From assembly GCA_016765295.1 (NCBI GenBank), contig JAESQF010000090.1:1-55511 (forward strand): a stretch of DNA of 55,511 nucleotides. Reading direction: 5' to 3'. Position 1 is the first letter of the stretch, and every line of letters begins with the position of its first letter. Below, piece after piece: positions 19,776-29,445 of this stretch. The stretch is from Oleispira sp. Lineage in GTDB: Bacteria > Pseudomonadota > Gammaproteobacteria > Pseudomonadales > Oceanobacteraceae. The translations under genes and the position numbers were made by a program. The notes under the pieces are model-generated. The model was not told the origin of the DNA and ran no database searches. It was given only the letters and a program-made list of their open reading frames with translations.

Positions 19776-20889
19776 TTTATCACCTCATCTATTAACGAAT
19801 GTATCGACCCCTTTGCAATATCTATCCGCTAATGGCGATGTTGTTATAGAAGGCAATAGCGTAAAAGAGCTGCCTGAGTTTGCTCGTGATAAAGAACTCA
19901 TGGTGCAGGCTTATCGCTGGATGAGTTTAACTCGCGCTTTTGATCAGAAGGCTGTCGCTCTACAACGAACAGGAATTATTGGTACTTATCCTTCAAGCCT
20001 TGGCCAAGAAGCTATTTCTGTTGCCTGCGGTATGGCCTTAGAAAGAGATGATGTATTTGTTCCTTACTATCGTGATCATGGTGGCTATTTAGTGCGTGGG
20101 CACTCCATGGAACATTTGTTTTTATATTGGGGGGGAGACGAACGCGGCAGTGCGTACAAACCTAATGAAGGTTCGGGTTTTGATATGCCTATTTGTGTGC
20201 CGATTGCTACGCAGGCGAGTCATGCTGTGGGTATTGCGAGTGCATTAAAAATTCAGCAAAAAAAACAAGCCGTATTGTGTACTTTGGGTGATGGGGCTTC
20301 ATCAAAAGGGGATTTTTTAGAAGCCTTAAACCTTGCCGGAAGTTGGCAGTTGCCAGTGGTATTTGTGATTAATAATAATCAATGGGCGATATCAGTACCT
20401 CGGCACATTCAATCTGGAGCGCCAACATTAGCGCAAAAAGGCAGTGCTGCGGGTATTCCTAGTATTCAGGTTGATGGTAATGATTTTATTGCAATGTATG
20501 AAGTTCTAAACGAAGCATTAGAGCGTGCTAGAAAGCGTAAAGGGCCTATGTTGGTTGAAGCGATTAGTTATCGTTTAAGTGATCATACAACGGCTGATGA
20601 TGCGAGTCGTTATCGCCCTCAGGAAGAGGTCGATGAAGCCTGGAGCAAGGAGCCGAGTAAGCGCTTCCAGCATTATATTCATCAGCAAGGATTTTGGGAT
20701 GAAAAAGCGGAAGTCTGTTGGCAGGATGATTGCCAAACTCAGTTGGTGAAAGCGGTAGCAGCTTACCAAAGCTTTGAGGCCGAGCAACCTGAGGCGATGT
20801 TTGATCATTTATATGAAAACTGGCCAACGTGTATGGATGATCAGGTTATCGCTTGCGGTGAAAAATATTTACGCAATCATTCTGGCTAG
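19765..20889 (+). CDS. bkdA1: Branched-chain 2-oxo acid dehydrogenase E1 alpha
   Basis: A 374-residue thiamine diphosphate enzyme subunit that decarboxylates branched-chain 2-oxo acids. The TPP-binding motif runs from GDGASSKGDFLEALNLAG to NNNQWAIS; YRDHGGYLVRGHS and SYRLSDHTTADDASRYR are the E1-alpha loop and phosphorylation-loop-like segments. It overlaps the leucine dehydrogenase gene by 11 bp and precedes E1 beta by 8 bp. Confidence 0.93.
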   Translation: MLHNLSPHLLTNVSTPLQYLSANGDVVIEGNSVKELPEFARDKELMVQAYRWMSLTRAFDQKAVALQRTGIIGTYPSSLGQEAISVACGMALERDDVFVPYYRDHGGYLVRGHSMEHLFLYWGGDERGSAYKPNEGSGFDMPICVPIATQASHAVGIASALKIQQKKQAVLCTLGDGASSKGDFLEALNLAGSWQLPVVFVINNNQWAISVPRHIQSGAPTLAQKGSAAGIPSIQVDGNDFIAMYEVLNEALERARKRKGPMLVEAISYRLSDHTTADDASRYRPQEEVDEAWSKEPSKRFQHYIHQQGFWDEKAEVCWQDDCQTQLVKAVAAYQSFEAEQPEAMFDHLYENWPTCMDDQVIACGEKYLRNHSG

Positions 20890-20897
20890 GAGGTGTT

Positions 20898-21923
20898 ATG
20901 AATACTAATTATGACCATCAGCTTGAAGAGAAGCATAATATTTGCCTAGTGGAAGCGGTTAATTTGGCGTTGCGCAGAGCAATGTTAGACGACGAAAGTG
21001 TTGTTTTATTAGGTGAAGATATCGGTGTAAACGGTGGTGTATTTCGTGCGACTGATGGACTGCAAGAGCAGTTTGGTATCTCTCGGGTAATGGATACACC
21101 ATTGGCTGAAACAACCATCGCCGGCACGGCAGTGGGGATGGCGGTTGCAGGATTGAAGCCGATTGCAGAAATACAATTTATGGGTTTTATTTATGCCACC
21201 CTCGAGCACCTTTTTTGCCATGCTGCGCGTATGCGCAATCGGACTCGTGGGCGCTTAACTTGCCCTTTGGTTTTGCGTGCGCCTTTTGGTGGCGGCATTC
21301 ATGCCCCTGAGCATCATAGCGAAAGCACAGAGGCGCTGTTTGCGCATATTCCTGGCTTACGGGTAGTGATTCCTTCTTCTCCCGCGAGAGCTTATGGCCT
21401 ATTGCTGGCCGCTATTAACAATCCCGATCCGGTGATTTTTCTTGAACCTAAGCGTTTATATCGTGCGGAAAAGCATGAGGTGGTTGATGACGGCAAAGCT
21501 TTGCCTTTGGATACCTGTTTTACCTTGCGTGAAGGTACGGATTTAACACTTATTTCTTGGGGTGCTTGCATAAAAGAGTGCTTATCGGTTGTAGATGGTT
21601 TTAATTCAATCGCTGATTCTGGCCTAAGTATTGAGCTGATTGATTTGGCGACTGTAAATCCCATCGATTTTGCTACGATTGAAGCATCAATTAAAAAAAC
21701 GGGGCGCTGCGTTATTGTTCATGAGGCGGCTAAAACTTGTGGCATAGGTGCTGAAATTGCTGCTCATATTGCAGAACACTTAATGTCTTATTGTAAGGCT
21801 CCGGTTAAACGCATTACCGGTTTCGATACCGTGATGCCGTATTTTCGTAATGAGCAGCATTACATGATTACTGAACTCGATATCGAGGCCGGAATTAAAA
21901 CGGTAATGGCCAGCAGTTTCTAA
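20898..21923 (+). CDS. bkdA2: Branched-chain 2-oxo acid dehydrogenase E1 beta
   Basis: A 341-residue E1 beta subunit. Landmarks are VVLLGEDIGVNGGVFRAT, the DTPLAETTIAGTAVGMA stretch, RAPFGGGIHAPEHHSES and the C-terminal VHEAAKTCGIGAEIAA. It forms the alpha2beta2 E1 with the preceding gene product. A strong GGAGG site stands 6 bases before the ATG. Confidence 0.94.
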   Translation: MNTNYDHQLEEKHNICLVEAVNLALRRAMLDDESVVLLGEDIGVNGGVFRATDGLQEQFGISRVMDTPLAETTIAGTAVGMAVAGLKPIAEIQFMGFIYATLEHLFCHAARMRNRTRGRLTCPLVLRAPFGGGIHAPEHHSESTEALFAHIPGLRVVIPSSPARAYGLLLAAINNPDPVIFLEPKRLYRAEKHEVVDDGKALPLDTCFTLREGTDLTLISWGACIKECLSVVDGFNSIADSGLSIELIDLATVNPIDFATIEASIKKTGRCVIVHEAAKTCGIGAEIAAHIAEHLMSYCKAPVKRITGFDTVMPYFRNEQHYMITELDIEAGIKTVMASSF

Positions 21924-21947
21924 ACTGAATTACTTAGGGAGAGTTAT

Positions 21948-23138
21948 ATGCGCTACTTTAAACTTCCAGACTTGGGTGAAGGATTAATCGAAGCCGAGAT
22001 TGTTGAGTGGCATGTTAAAGCTGGAGATTCGGTTAATACCGATCAACTTATGTTGGCCGTAGAGACGGCGAAAGCGATCGTGGAGATCCCATCACCACAA
22101 ATGGGTATTATTGAACATACCTTTGGTGATATTGGCGATACGGTGCATATCGGAGAACCTTTAGTTGAGTATCAAGGGGAGAGTGAAAGTGTCAGTGTGG
22201 TGGGAGATTTATCTGCCAAATCCCTTCATGCTTCAACGCCTAAAGAAATATCCTCAGCGCAGAGCCAGTCAATGCAACCTTCATCAGTGAAAAGAGACAG
22301 TTTTTCTGTTGGAACGGCAAGCAGAGATGGTGGTTCACACAGGGCGGGGGCAAAGCAGGCTTCTCCTAGTGTTCGCGGTTTGGCCAGTCGTTTAGATGTG
22401 GATATTGAACAAGTCATTGGCAGTGGTGAAGGCGGTCGTATATCTTCTGACGATGTTGAAAAAGCCGCTCGGTTAAATCAGCAAGTTGGCAAAAGTGAAA
22501 AGCTTACTGGGGTAAGAAAATCCATGGCGAAAGTGATGATCAACAGTCATCAGCAGGTCGTGCCGGTAACATTATTTGGTGATGCCATTTTAAAAGATAC
22601 TTTGGTCAATAATCCGAGTGATATCACGATAGTGATAGCGCAAGCCATTGCGTTTGCCTGTAACAAAGAGCCGGCATTAAATTGTTGGTTCGATGGTGAC
22701 AATATGAGTCGACGCCTATTAGATTTTGTCGACCTAGGGATTGCGGTAGATACCGAGCAAGGTTTATTTGTTCCTGTATTGCGCCAAGTTCAGCAGCGTA
22801 CGGAAGAAGACTTGAAAGAAGGTTTGCAAGCATTAAAACAAGCGGTGATTAAGCGCAATATCCCACCATCTGAAATGACGGGGGCGAGTATTATTTTATC
22901 GAATTATGGCTCTATTAAAACGCTGTCGAAAGACGGTGAGTCTAGAGCCAATCCTTGTCTTTATGGCACGCCGATTGTTGTTCCGCCTATGGTTGCAATT
23001 ATTGGTATTGGAACGATCTGTGGGGACGGCATGAATGGGGAAAAGAAACTGCCGATTTCTTTAACCTTTGACCATCGTTGTGTGACAGGGGGAGAAGCGA
23101 CACGCTTTATGGGGTATCTTGTTGAATTCCTATTATGA
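21948..23138 (+). CDS. bkdB: Branched-chain 2-oxo acid dehydrogenase E2 (dihydrolipoyl acyltransferase)
   Basis: A 396-residue E2 core protein. One lipoyl domain (about 1-80) has its lipoyl-lysine in VETAKAIVEIPSP; a peripheral subunit-binding domain follows (SPSVRGLASRLDVDIEQVIG, about 143-162); the catalytic domain ends in TFDHRCVTGGEATRFM. The usual HxxxDG reads HRCVTG here, with Thr in place of Asp; some branched-chain E2 sequences share this, so it need not mean loss of activity. No E3 gene follows, so the complex must use an E3 encoded elsewhere. Confidence 0.92.
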   Translation: MRYFKLPDLGEGLIEAEIVEWHVKAGDSVNTDQLMLAVETAKAIVEIPSPQMGIIEHTFGDIGDTVHIGEPLVEYQGESESVSVVGDLSAKSLHASTPKEISSAQSQSMQPSSVKRDSFSVGTASRDGGSHRAGAKQASPSVRGLASRLDVDIEQVIGSGEGGRISSDDVEKAARLNQQVGKSEKLTGVRKSMAKVMINSHQQVVPVTLFGDAILKDTLVNNPSDITIVIAQAIAFACNKEPALNCWFDGDNMSRRLLDFVDLGIAVDTEQGLFVPVLRQVQQRTEEDLKEGLQALKQAVIKRNIPPSEMTGASIILSNYGSIKTLSKDGESRANPCLYGTPIVVPPMVAIIGIGTICGDGMNGEKKLPISLTFDHRCVTGGEATRFMGYLVEFLL

Positions 23139-23163
23139 TTTTCAATAATTTAGTGGTTTTATA

Positions 23164-23856
23164 ATGAACGATTCTCAAAATTCATCGACTGAAAAGTTAC
23201 CAACCCTTCGTATTGATATTATTTCTGATGTTATGTGTCCTTGGTGCGTTATTGGTTATCTAGGGCTTAAGCAAGCTTTAGAAGAATTAAAAGATGAGCT
23301 GCAAGCTGATATCCATTGGCAGCCGTTTGAACTGAATCCTAATATGCCCCTTGAAGGTCAGGAGCTTGGTGAGCATATTATGGAAAAATATGGCAGTACC
23401 GCTGAGCAAAGTAAGAGTAATCGTGATCATCTTGTTTCATTAGGCGCTAACTTAGATTTTGAATTCAATTTTGAAGAAGGTAAGCGCATATTAAATACCT
23501 TTAACGCTCATCAGTTATTGCATTGGGCTGGGGAAAGCTCTGATAAACAAACAGAGCTTAAAATGGCTTTGTTAATTGCTTATTTTAAAGACGGTCGTGA
23601 TGTTAGTGACATTGATGTTTTAGCGCAGATAGCAACTGAAGTAGGGTTAGGCGATAACCTAGATAAAGGGATGGCTAAACAGTTATTGCAGGATCAAGTT
23701 TACGCTGGTGATGTAAGAGCATTGCAGGAGCAGTGGCGCGGGATGGGAGTTAGTGCGGTGCCTACTTTTATTATCGATGAAAAATATATGATTTCAGGTG
23801 GCCAGCCTGCCAAAGCGTTTGTGCAAAGTTTACGACAAATGATTGAGGAGAATTAG
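23164..23856 (+). CDS. DsbA family (FrnE-like) cytoplasmic oxidoreductase
   Basis: A 230-residue thioredoxin-fold protein with no signal peptide. The active-site motif is CPWC in DVMCPWCVIGYLGL, and the cis-proline region is AVPTFIIDEKYMISGGQP. It matches the FrnE/DsbA-like group (2-hydroxychromene-2-carboxylate isomerase fold), cytosolic thiol oxidoreductases or isomerases of uncertain substrate. It lies 25 bp after bkdB and might be cotranscribed. Confidence 0.88.
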   Translation: MNDSQNSSTEKLPTLRIDIISDVMCPWCVIGYLGLKQALEELKDELQADIHWQPFELNPNMPLEGQELGEHIMEKYGSTAEQSKSNRDHLVSLGANLDFEFNFEEGKRILNTFNAHQLLHWAGESSDKQTELKMALLIAYFKDGRDVSDIDVLAQIATEVGLGDNLDKGMAKQLLQDQVYAGDVRALQEQWRGMGVSAVPTFIIDEKYMISGGQPAKAFVQSLRQMIEEN

Positions 23857-23925
23857 ACGGCAGTTGCACAGATTTATCGACAGTCCCTAGTATCTCTTTA
23901 GTTCTACTGTATTTCAGGTTCTAAT

Positions 23926-23953
23926 ACCGCCATTCTTTTTATCTGCTGGCGGT
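23926..23953 (+). promoter_or_regulatory. Hairpin covering the ribosome site of the transporter gene
   Basis: ACCGCCA (23926-23932) pairs with TGGCGGT (23947-23953). The 3' arm holds GGCGG, the only plausible Shine-Dalgarno before ATG 23958. No T-tract follows, so it is not an intrinsic terminator. A translation-control role is inferred. Confidence 0.45.
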
Positions 23954-23957
23954 CTTC

Positions 23958-25163
23958 ATGTTCAAGTGGTGGGTTCTTTTAACTCTATATCTCACTCAAG
24001 GGCTACCTCACGGTTTTTTCAGCCAAGCATTACCAACTCTTTTACGCCAACAGGGCATGAGTCTTGAATCCATTGGTTTAATGTCATTGGTTTCTTTACC
24101 TTGGGTATTGAAGTTTTTGTGGGCACCTCTGCTCGATCATTATCAGCCCTTAAAACGAATAACTGGGGGCAGAATAGACGGTCACATTCGTAAAACTTGG
24201 ATCATCAGCGCAAATGCTATCGCAGCGCTGGTTCTGATTTTCATTGCATCAAATCCTTTAGAGTTCTGGATAGATCAAGCGGCAGTTGGTTTGGGATGCG
24301 CGCTTTTCGTATTAACCATTTTTGTTGTTACTCAAGATATCGCGACCGATGCTTTGGCGGTGGAAAATATTCCTCCGCAGCAGCGTGGGCTAGGCAATAG
24401 TTTACAGGTTGCAGGTTATCGTATCGGCATGATCATCGGTGGTGGCCTGTTATTAGCCATCTTCGCCCAGCTTGGTTGGCAGGGTACCTTGTGGGGATTA
24501 GCGAGCTTGATGCTTTTAGGCCTGATCCCTTTATGGTTTTGGCAGCCTGTGGCAGTCAAGGTTGATAAAGAACCAGTATTTAGTCATTGGTTAGGATTTT
24601 TTCAATTATCAGGGGCGGGTGCTTGGTTGTTATTATTGCTAACTTATAAAGTCGGTGATGCCTTTGGCACAGTCATGATTCGTCCGCACTTAGTGGATTT
24701 AGGGGTTACGTTACCTGAATTTGCCGAGCTGTTAGGTTTGTGGGGAACCGTTGCGGGTTTGGTCGGCGCTCTACTGGGGGGCGTGTTATTAAAGCTATTA
24801 CCGAGAATGGCCGCACTGATGTTATTTGTTTGTTTAGAAGGAATCGCTATCGCGTCTTATGCCTTAGTGACCTCATTAGATTGGTCGTTGATTTATAGCC
24901 TAGTAATTGCTGAACATATCACGGGAGGGATGGCGACTGTTGCATTATTTACAGTGATGATGGATCGTTGTCGTGAATCGAGTGCCGGCTCAGATTATGC
25001 CTTGCAGTCATGTATTGTCGTATTGTCGACCTTAGTGGCGACCAGTTTGGCGGGTTTTTCTGCGGCAAGCTTTGGTTATGCAGCCCATTATTGTTTGGCT
25101 GCAGTTTTGTGTGGGGTTGGGCTTCTAGTACTGTTTCTAAATAGAAAAAACGTGAATGCGTAA
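23958..25163 (+). CDS. MFS transporter, AmpG/PAT-like
   Basis: A 401-residue polytopic protein with about 12 transmembrane helices. The N-terminus (LYLTQGLPHGFFSQALPTLLR, then LPWVLKFLWAPLLD) is typical of AmpG/PAT-type permeases, which move muropeptides or acyl-CoA-like substrates. TQDIATDALAV is the conserved loop of this group. The true substrate is not evident; no ampD or beta-lactamase regulator is adjacent. Translation may be controlled by the hairpin just before the ATG. Confidence 0.85.
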   Translation: MFKWWVLLTLYLTQGLPHGFFSQALPTLLRQQGMSLESIGLMSLVSLPWVLKFLWAPLLDHYQPLKRITGGRIDGHIRKTWIISANAIAALVLIFIASNPLEFWIDQAAVGLGCALFVLTIFVVTQDIATDALAVENIPPQQRGLGNSLQVAGYRIGMIIGGGLLLAIFAQLGWQGTLWGLASLMLLGLIPLWFWQPVAVKVDKEPVFSHWLGFFQLSGAGAWLLLLLTYKVGDAFGTVMIRPHLVDLGVTLPEFAELLGLWGTVAGLVGALLGGVLLKLLPRMAALMLFVCLEGIAIASYALVTSLDWSLIYSLVIAEHITGGMATVALFTVMMDRCRESSAGSDYALQSCIVVLSTLVATSLAGFSAASFGYAAHYCLAAVLCGVGLLVLFLNRKNVNA

Positions 25164-25214
25164 TCAAGTTAATTACTATGCTTAGTAATACATTCTGTGG
25201 CTCAGGCAGTGAAT

Positions 25215-25232
25215 TCACTAATGGATTAGTGA
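25215..25232. repeat. 18-bp palindrome in the 245-bp gap 25164-25408
   Basis: TCACTAAT-GG-ATTAGTGA is a perfect 8-bp dyad with a two-base centre, 51 bp after the transporter stop. It has no T-run and may be an operator or a weak transcript end. The rest of the gap is AT-rich and shows nothing else I can name. Confidence 0.45.
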
Positions 25233-25408
25233 TTTATAACAATTAAATATCATTAATTTAGCTTAAGTTGATTATTTACCAGCCACTTCTAATTCTTATT
25301 GATTAGTTCATCTGTTGTATGTTTCATCGCGTTACTTCAGACTGCTTCCAGTTGCGATAGCTCTAGGATTTATATCGCTATTATTTCTAAATAAATGGAA
25401 GTTTTCAG

Positions 25409-27493
25409 ATGAATTTTAAAACCAATCTTCTTAGTGCTGCTATTGCAGCTTCTTTATTGACTGCCTGTGGTGGTTCAAGTTCGAGTTCTAAGCCTGCACC
25501 TGTTATTGCTCCAGATCCTGCGCCTGTTGTTGTGCCAGCTCCTGTTGTTACCCCCGATCCTGTTGTTACACCCGATCCAGTTGAGCCGTTGGCATATACT
25601 TTTAGCGAAGAAGAATTGCTAGGTTTAGGTAAGGGGTTTGTAGCTGGCTTAGATACACAAACTGAACAATTAAGTGGTGGTTTAGGGAACTTAGCTGGAA
25701 GCCTCTTAGGTGGGGTTGCTGAAGTTGAAGAAGGCCGTGATGGCTCAATGTATCTCGATGGCTTAAAAGGTAGTTTGTATGATTTTATGCAGGCTGTAGA
25801 TTATTTAGGTTGGGCTGGAGAACTTTTAAAAGAACTAGCTGAGCAGATGCCTTTGTCAGAGGAATCTGGTATTCAGCTTGGTACTGAATATGTATTGGAT
25901 GAAGACTCTGTAGTTGTACGTTACACATTTAATGTAAATTCAGATGGGCAGCTAACATTATCATTAGTTGGTCAAATACATGATGATGCTCGTACAGCAT
26001 CGAATGTTGATATTACAATGACGCTGGTTGAGGCTTCGGAAACTGAAAGTAAAGTAGTGATATCTGGAAGCTATATCAATGTATTTGATTACGTAAATAT
26101 ATCTGTAGGTAGCGCTGAGTTTTCTTCGACTGAATCGGAAGCTGGTGTAACAGTAAGTGCCGAAGTAGCAGATATATCTGCAATGCTGGGTGATGCAACG
26201 GTAACGGCTTCTGCTTCAATGTTATTAGTGTCAGGAGGAGAAAAAGCTTCTTCTGGAACTGCTAATCATCTTCCTCTCATTGGTGGATTGGCACATGTTG
26301 TTGCTAATCTAAGTACCTCTGATAATGAAATACTAAACATTGCATCAATTGAATTATCAGATGTACGTATCGAAGCTGAATCTGGTGAATACTTAACCGC
26401 TGATAGTATTTTATTTGAAGATGCTGATGCTGATGCTTATATTGGTGATGATGGTTATGGCACTATTGCTAGTTTTAAATATAGTGACGATAAAAATACT
26501 CTGACCTTGAGTAATACTCTGGGCTCTACAGTTTATACCTTTACTCCTGCGGAAGGAGAATTGCCGCCACCATCTGAACCAATGATTATGTCTGCAGTTG
26601 TTGCGGAAGAATCTGTTCCTGCTCAAATTAGATGTGTTACTGAATCTAAAAACTTCTTTGCTGCTGCTCCTAGGTTTGCAAACGTTTCTTGTTCAGAAGA
26701 AGATGAATACGCATCTTATGGTACGCTTGTCGAGACATTAACTTCCCGTGGGCAGTCGATCAAAACAGGCCCTTATTCAGAACGTCACACTCTTGTAAAT
26801 AGCCAGTATACTTTGGAAAATGATAAAGAGGGTGATCTTCACGCATATGCTGAAGTTGATGTTGACTCTCTTGCTGAACCAATTACTTTCTCTGTTTCTG
26901 CCAGTGGTGAAGTTGGTTTAGCAGGCGGTATGGTAGTTCCTTATCAATTATCACTAGACCACCTTAAGGCCTATAGCTATATAGCAAAAGCGACTATTGG
27001 TGCTGAGCCAACTGCTCTAACAGCAGCATTTAGTACTGAAGAAAAAGATATTACTATTTCTTCTGCTTTACCTTTCATTCCAGCAGATGCTGCTTATGCC
27101 CCGACTCAGACTAGTATTGAATTCAGTCTTCCTATTGCTGATCTTTACAGAATGGGGGCTGATTTTGACGAAGAAACTAACATTGCAATCATAGGTGCTT
27201 TGACAATTAACGGCATTGTTGTTGCTGAATTGAAAGCAGTTAATAATTATAACTATGATTCTGAGGTTGCTATACCAACTTACCTTCAATTTGTTGATGG
27301 TACTTACCCTACCCCTGGCGGTTTGTTTACTACAGTCGTAGATATGCTAATCGTTGATTGCCCCGTGGTAGAAGAAGTTCAGGAAAAGGGACCTTGCTTT
27401 GCGGATCAGAAAGGAGTTATTGATATTGAAAACTTGGCAGATATCTTTTTTGAAGGTATGCCAGTAGATGAGCTATATTTTGGTCCACGATAG
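25409..27493 (+). CDS. Large lipoprotein with proline-rich tether, unknown function
   Basis: A 694-residue exported protein: lipoprotein signal peptide with LLTAC (Cys20), a Ser run and a Pro/Val/Asp repeat tether (about 29-60, repeated VTPDPV), then a long acidic, Ser/Thr- and Val-rich beta-type region. Four cysteines late in the chain could form disulfides. No catalytic motif is recognised. The composition resembles surface lipoproteins of marine gammaproteobacteria. It has its own promoter region and a strong terminator. Confidence 0.75.
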   Translation: MNFKTNLLSAAIAASLLTACGGSSSSSKPAPVIAPDPAPVVVPAPVVTPDPVVTPDPVEPLAYTFSEEELLGLGKGFVAGLDTQTEQLSGGLGNLAGSLLGGVAEVEEGRDGSMYLDGLKGSLYDFMQAVDYLGWAGELLKELAEQMPLSEESGIQLGTEYVLDEDSVVVRYTFNVNSDGQLTLSLVGQIHDDARTASNVDITMTLVEASETESKVVISGSYINVFDYVNISVGSAEFSSTESEAGVTVSAEVADISAMLGDATVTASASMLLVSGGEKASSGTANHLPLIGGLAHVVANLSTSDNEILNIASIELSDVRIEAESGEYLTADSILFEDADADAYIGDDGYGTIASFKYSDDKNTLTLSNTLGSTVYTFTPAEGELPPPSEPMIMSAVVAEESVPAQIRCVTESKNFFAAAPRFANVSCSEEDEYASYGTLVETLTSRGQSIKTGPYSERHTLVNSQYTLENDKEGDLHAYAEVDVDSLAEPITFSVSASGEVGLAGGMVVPYQLSLDHLKAYSYIAKATIGAEPTALTAAFSTEEKDITISSALPFIPADAAYAPTQTSIEFSLPIADLYRMGADFDEETNIAIIGALTINGIVVAELKAVNNYNYDSEVAIPTYLQFVDGTYPTPGGLFTTVVDMLIVDCPVVEEVQEKGPCFADQKGVIDIENLADIFFEGMPVDELYFGPR

Positions 27494-27549
27494 TGAAGAA
27501 AAAATACCCAAGTGATTTTCTTAACTGAATAATTATTTAGTATTTAATG

Positions 27550-27584
27550 AAGCCGCTGTTATTGTTAATAACAGCGGCTTTTTT
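27550..27584. terminator. Strong, probably bidirectional intrinsic terminator
   Basis: AGCCGCTGTTATT pairs with AATAACAGCGGCT around a GTT loop (perfect 14-bp stem, 27550-27580), followed by T on the plus strand. It ends the lipoprotein gene and lies 30 bp beyond the neuA stop, so it can also serve the leftward sialic acid operon. Confidence 0.85.
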
Positions 27585-27613
27585 ATGCTGCTCATGAAAT
27601 TGACGAAAGATTT

Positions 27614-28300
27614 TTACTGTGATGTCGGCATCAAAAGGGAGGAGGCTTTGTTAATATCTTCCATTGTATCAATATCCAAACTAGTAGCTTTGTTCATCTT
27701 GTAGAGGTTGATCGGCTTTTCGAAAAATGAATTGTCTTGTACAAAATTATCGCAAGGGCGAATGTAAATCGCACCATTGAGTCGGTATGTTTTAGCCAGA
27801 TCCTGCCTTGGTTTAGATAGGTCATCCCAGTGAGTCATCGGTTGAATTTCATCATTATCTTCAATAAAACATTTCTGTGCGGGATGCTCCATTTCACAAA
27901 CACTGACTAAGGCGTTACTTTGTGTTTCTTCATACAAGCTGATAGCTGAGATAATGTGATTACTTGTTCTAAGTGGTGATGTTGGCTGTAGTAAAACGAA
28001 ATGCTTGTATTGCAGGCCTAGTTCTTCTAGTTGATCTAGCACATCTAAGACTGCATCTTCAGAGCGTGCAGAATCCCCTGAAATATTTGAAGGTCTTTTT
28101 AATACCTCGGCCCCAACTGATAGGGCGATAGTGCTGATAGTCTCATCGTCGGTAGAAACGATAACTTTAGCAAAGCAGGCACTGGATATTGCTGCCTCAA
28201 TTGTATATTGAATAAGTGGCTTGCCTATGAGGGGGTAAGTATTCTTATATGGAATGCCTTTTGACCCACCTCTAGCGGGTATGATAGCAAGGTAAGTCAT
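27614..28300 (-). CDS. neuA: CMP-N-acetylneuraminate (nonulosonate) cytidylyltransferase
   Basis: A 228-residue nucleotidyltransferase that activates sialic acid with CTP. The N-terminal IPARGGSKGIPYKNTYPLIGK (P-loop-like CTP site), the VSTDD segment, the LLQPTSPLR motif and the C-terminal LDIDTMEDI are characteristic. It is the last gene of the leftward neu operon, 4 bp after neuC. Confidence 0.93.
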   Translation of the reverse strand: MTYLAIIPARGGSKGIPYKNTYPLIGKPLIQYTIEAAISSACFAKVIVSTDDETISTIALSVGAEVLKRPSNISGDSARSEDAVLDVLDQLEELGLQYKHFVLLQPTSPLRTSNHIISAISLYEETQSNALVSVCEMEHPAQKCFIEDNDEIQPMTHWDDLSKPRQDLAKTYRLNGAIYIRPCDNFVQDNSFFEKPINLYKMNKATSLDIDTMEDINKASSLLMPTSQ

Positions 28301-28304
28301 TGCA

Positions 28305-29444
28305 TTAACTCTTCATGTTTATATCGATAAATGTTTTTTGTGGGTCTATGTTCCAGGTTTCTTGCCGAGTAATTACTTCTATAAAAGCATTAGCACTATT
28401 ACCTGAACCAAAATTATTTTTAGGCGGAGATCCTAGTGGCTGATTTGAAACCCGTTTAATAGCGGAAGTTATTTCGGCCTTATAATGTCCAAGCTTTGTA
28501 ATTAGATCGCTTTTTAATCGGTTGTTTTGTCTATCCCCTATGTCTAGGCTAGGGATGTTATAGCTAGGGGCTTCTCGGATACCTACACTCGAGTTGCCAA
28601 TTATAAAATTTGAATGTTTTAAAAATACTAAAAAGCTTTCAAATTTTATGGAAGGGTATATCCGAAAGTTTTCATGGCCGCTTAATCGAGAGAATTGCTT
28701 TAAAATTATGTCACTACCCTTATCATTATTGGGATATATCACTAAATAATTTAATTGGCTGGCTAATAATGCGTCTACAAATTCAGTAGCATCTTTCTCT
28801 AATGATTCTAGTCGGGTCGTTACTGGGTGATATAAAACAATGGCATAATCATTAAAATTAAATTCGTAGTATTCTTTTACTTCCTCAAGGGAGGGTAGGG
28901 TTGGTGATAGCATGATATCGGTTTCTGGAGAGCCGATGCAAAATAGGGTTTCTTTTGCTTCCCCCATTTGTATTAATCGTGATCGAGCTTCTTCATTGGC
29001 TACAAAGTGCAGATGCGACATTTTTGAAACTGAGTGCCTTATTGATTCATCAATCGTCCCTGAGCGTTCACCGCCTTCAATGTGTGCAACGAGTATGTTG
29101 TTTATTGCCCCAGTAATTGCTCCTGCTAATGCTTCAACTCTATCGCCATGGATCACCAGCATGTCTGGCTTATGCTCATGAATATATCTAGAAAGGCCTT
29201 GAATAGTATTGGCTAGTACTGCCTCCATCGGCTCACCTTGATGTTGGTTGTGAAACACATGCATGTTTTCACGACCAAATGCTTTCGCTACCTCAATCTG
29301 GGTATCTCCATAGAGTGATAGAGTATGCATGCCTGTGACAAATATTTCACATTCAAACTGTTCGCTATTAGTTACTGCCTGAATTAGCGTTTTTATTTTA
29401 CCAAAGTCCGCACGGGTTCCTGTTAAGAATAGTATCTTTTTCAT
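28305..29444 (-). CDS. neuC: UDP-N-acetylglucosamine 2-epimerase (hydrolysing)
   Basis: A 379-residue GT-B-fold enzyme that converts UDP-GlcNAc to ManNAc and UDP, the first step of sialic acid synthesis. Motifs are LTGTRADFGKIKTL at the N-terminus, VIHGDRVEAL and HIEGGERSGTIDESIRH, and NSSVGIREAPSYNIPSLDIGDRQ near the C-terminus. I use the ATG at 29444 (MKKILFLTGTRADFGK), one base after the neuB stop; 22 upstream codons are open but lie within neuB. Confidence 0.92.
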   Translation of the reverse strand: MKKILFLTGTRADFGKIKTLIQAVTNSEQFECEIFVTGMHTLSLYGDTQIEVAKAFGRENMHVFHNQHQGEPMEAVLANTIQGLSRYIHEHKPDMLVIHGDRVEALAGAITGAINNILVAHIEGGERSGTIDESIRHSVSKMSHLHFVANEEARSRLIQMGEAKETLFCIGSPETDIMLSPTLPSLEEVKEYYEFNFNDYAIVLYHPVTTRLESLEKDATEFVDALLASQLNYLVIYPNNDKGSDIILKQFSRLSGHENFRIYPSIKFESFLVFLKHSNFIIGNSSVGIREAPSYNIPSLDIGDRQNNRLKSDLITKLGHYKAEITSAIKRVSNQPLGSPPKNNFGSGNSANAFIEVITRQETWNIDPQKTFIDINMKS

Positions 29445-29445
29445 C

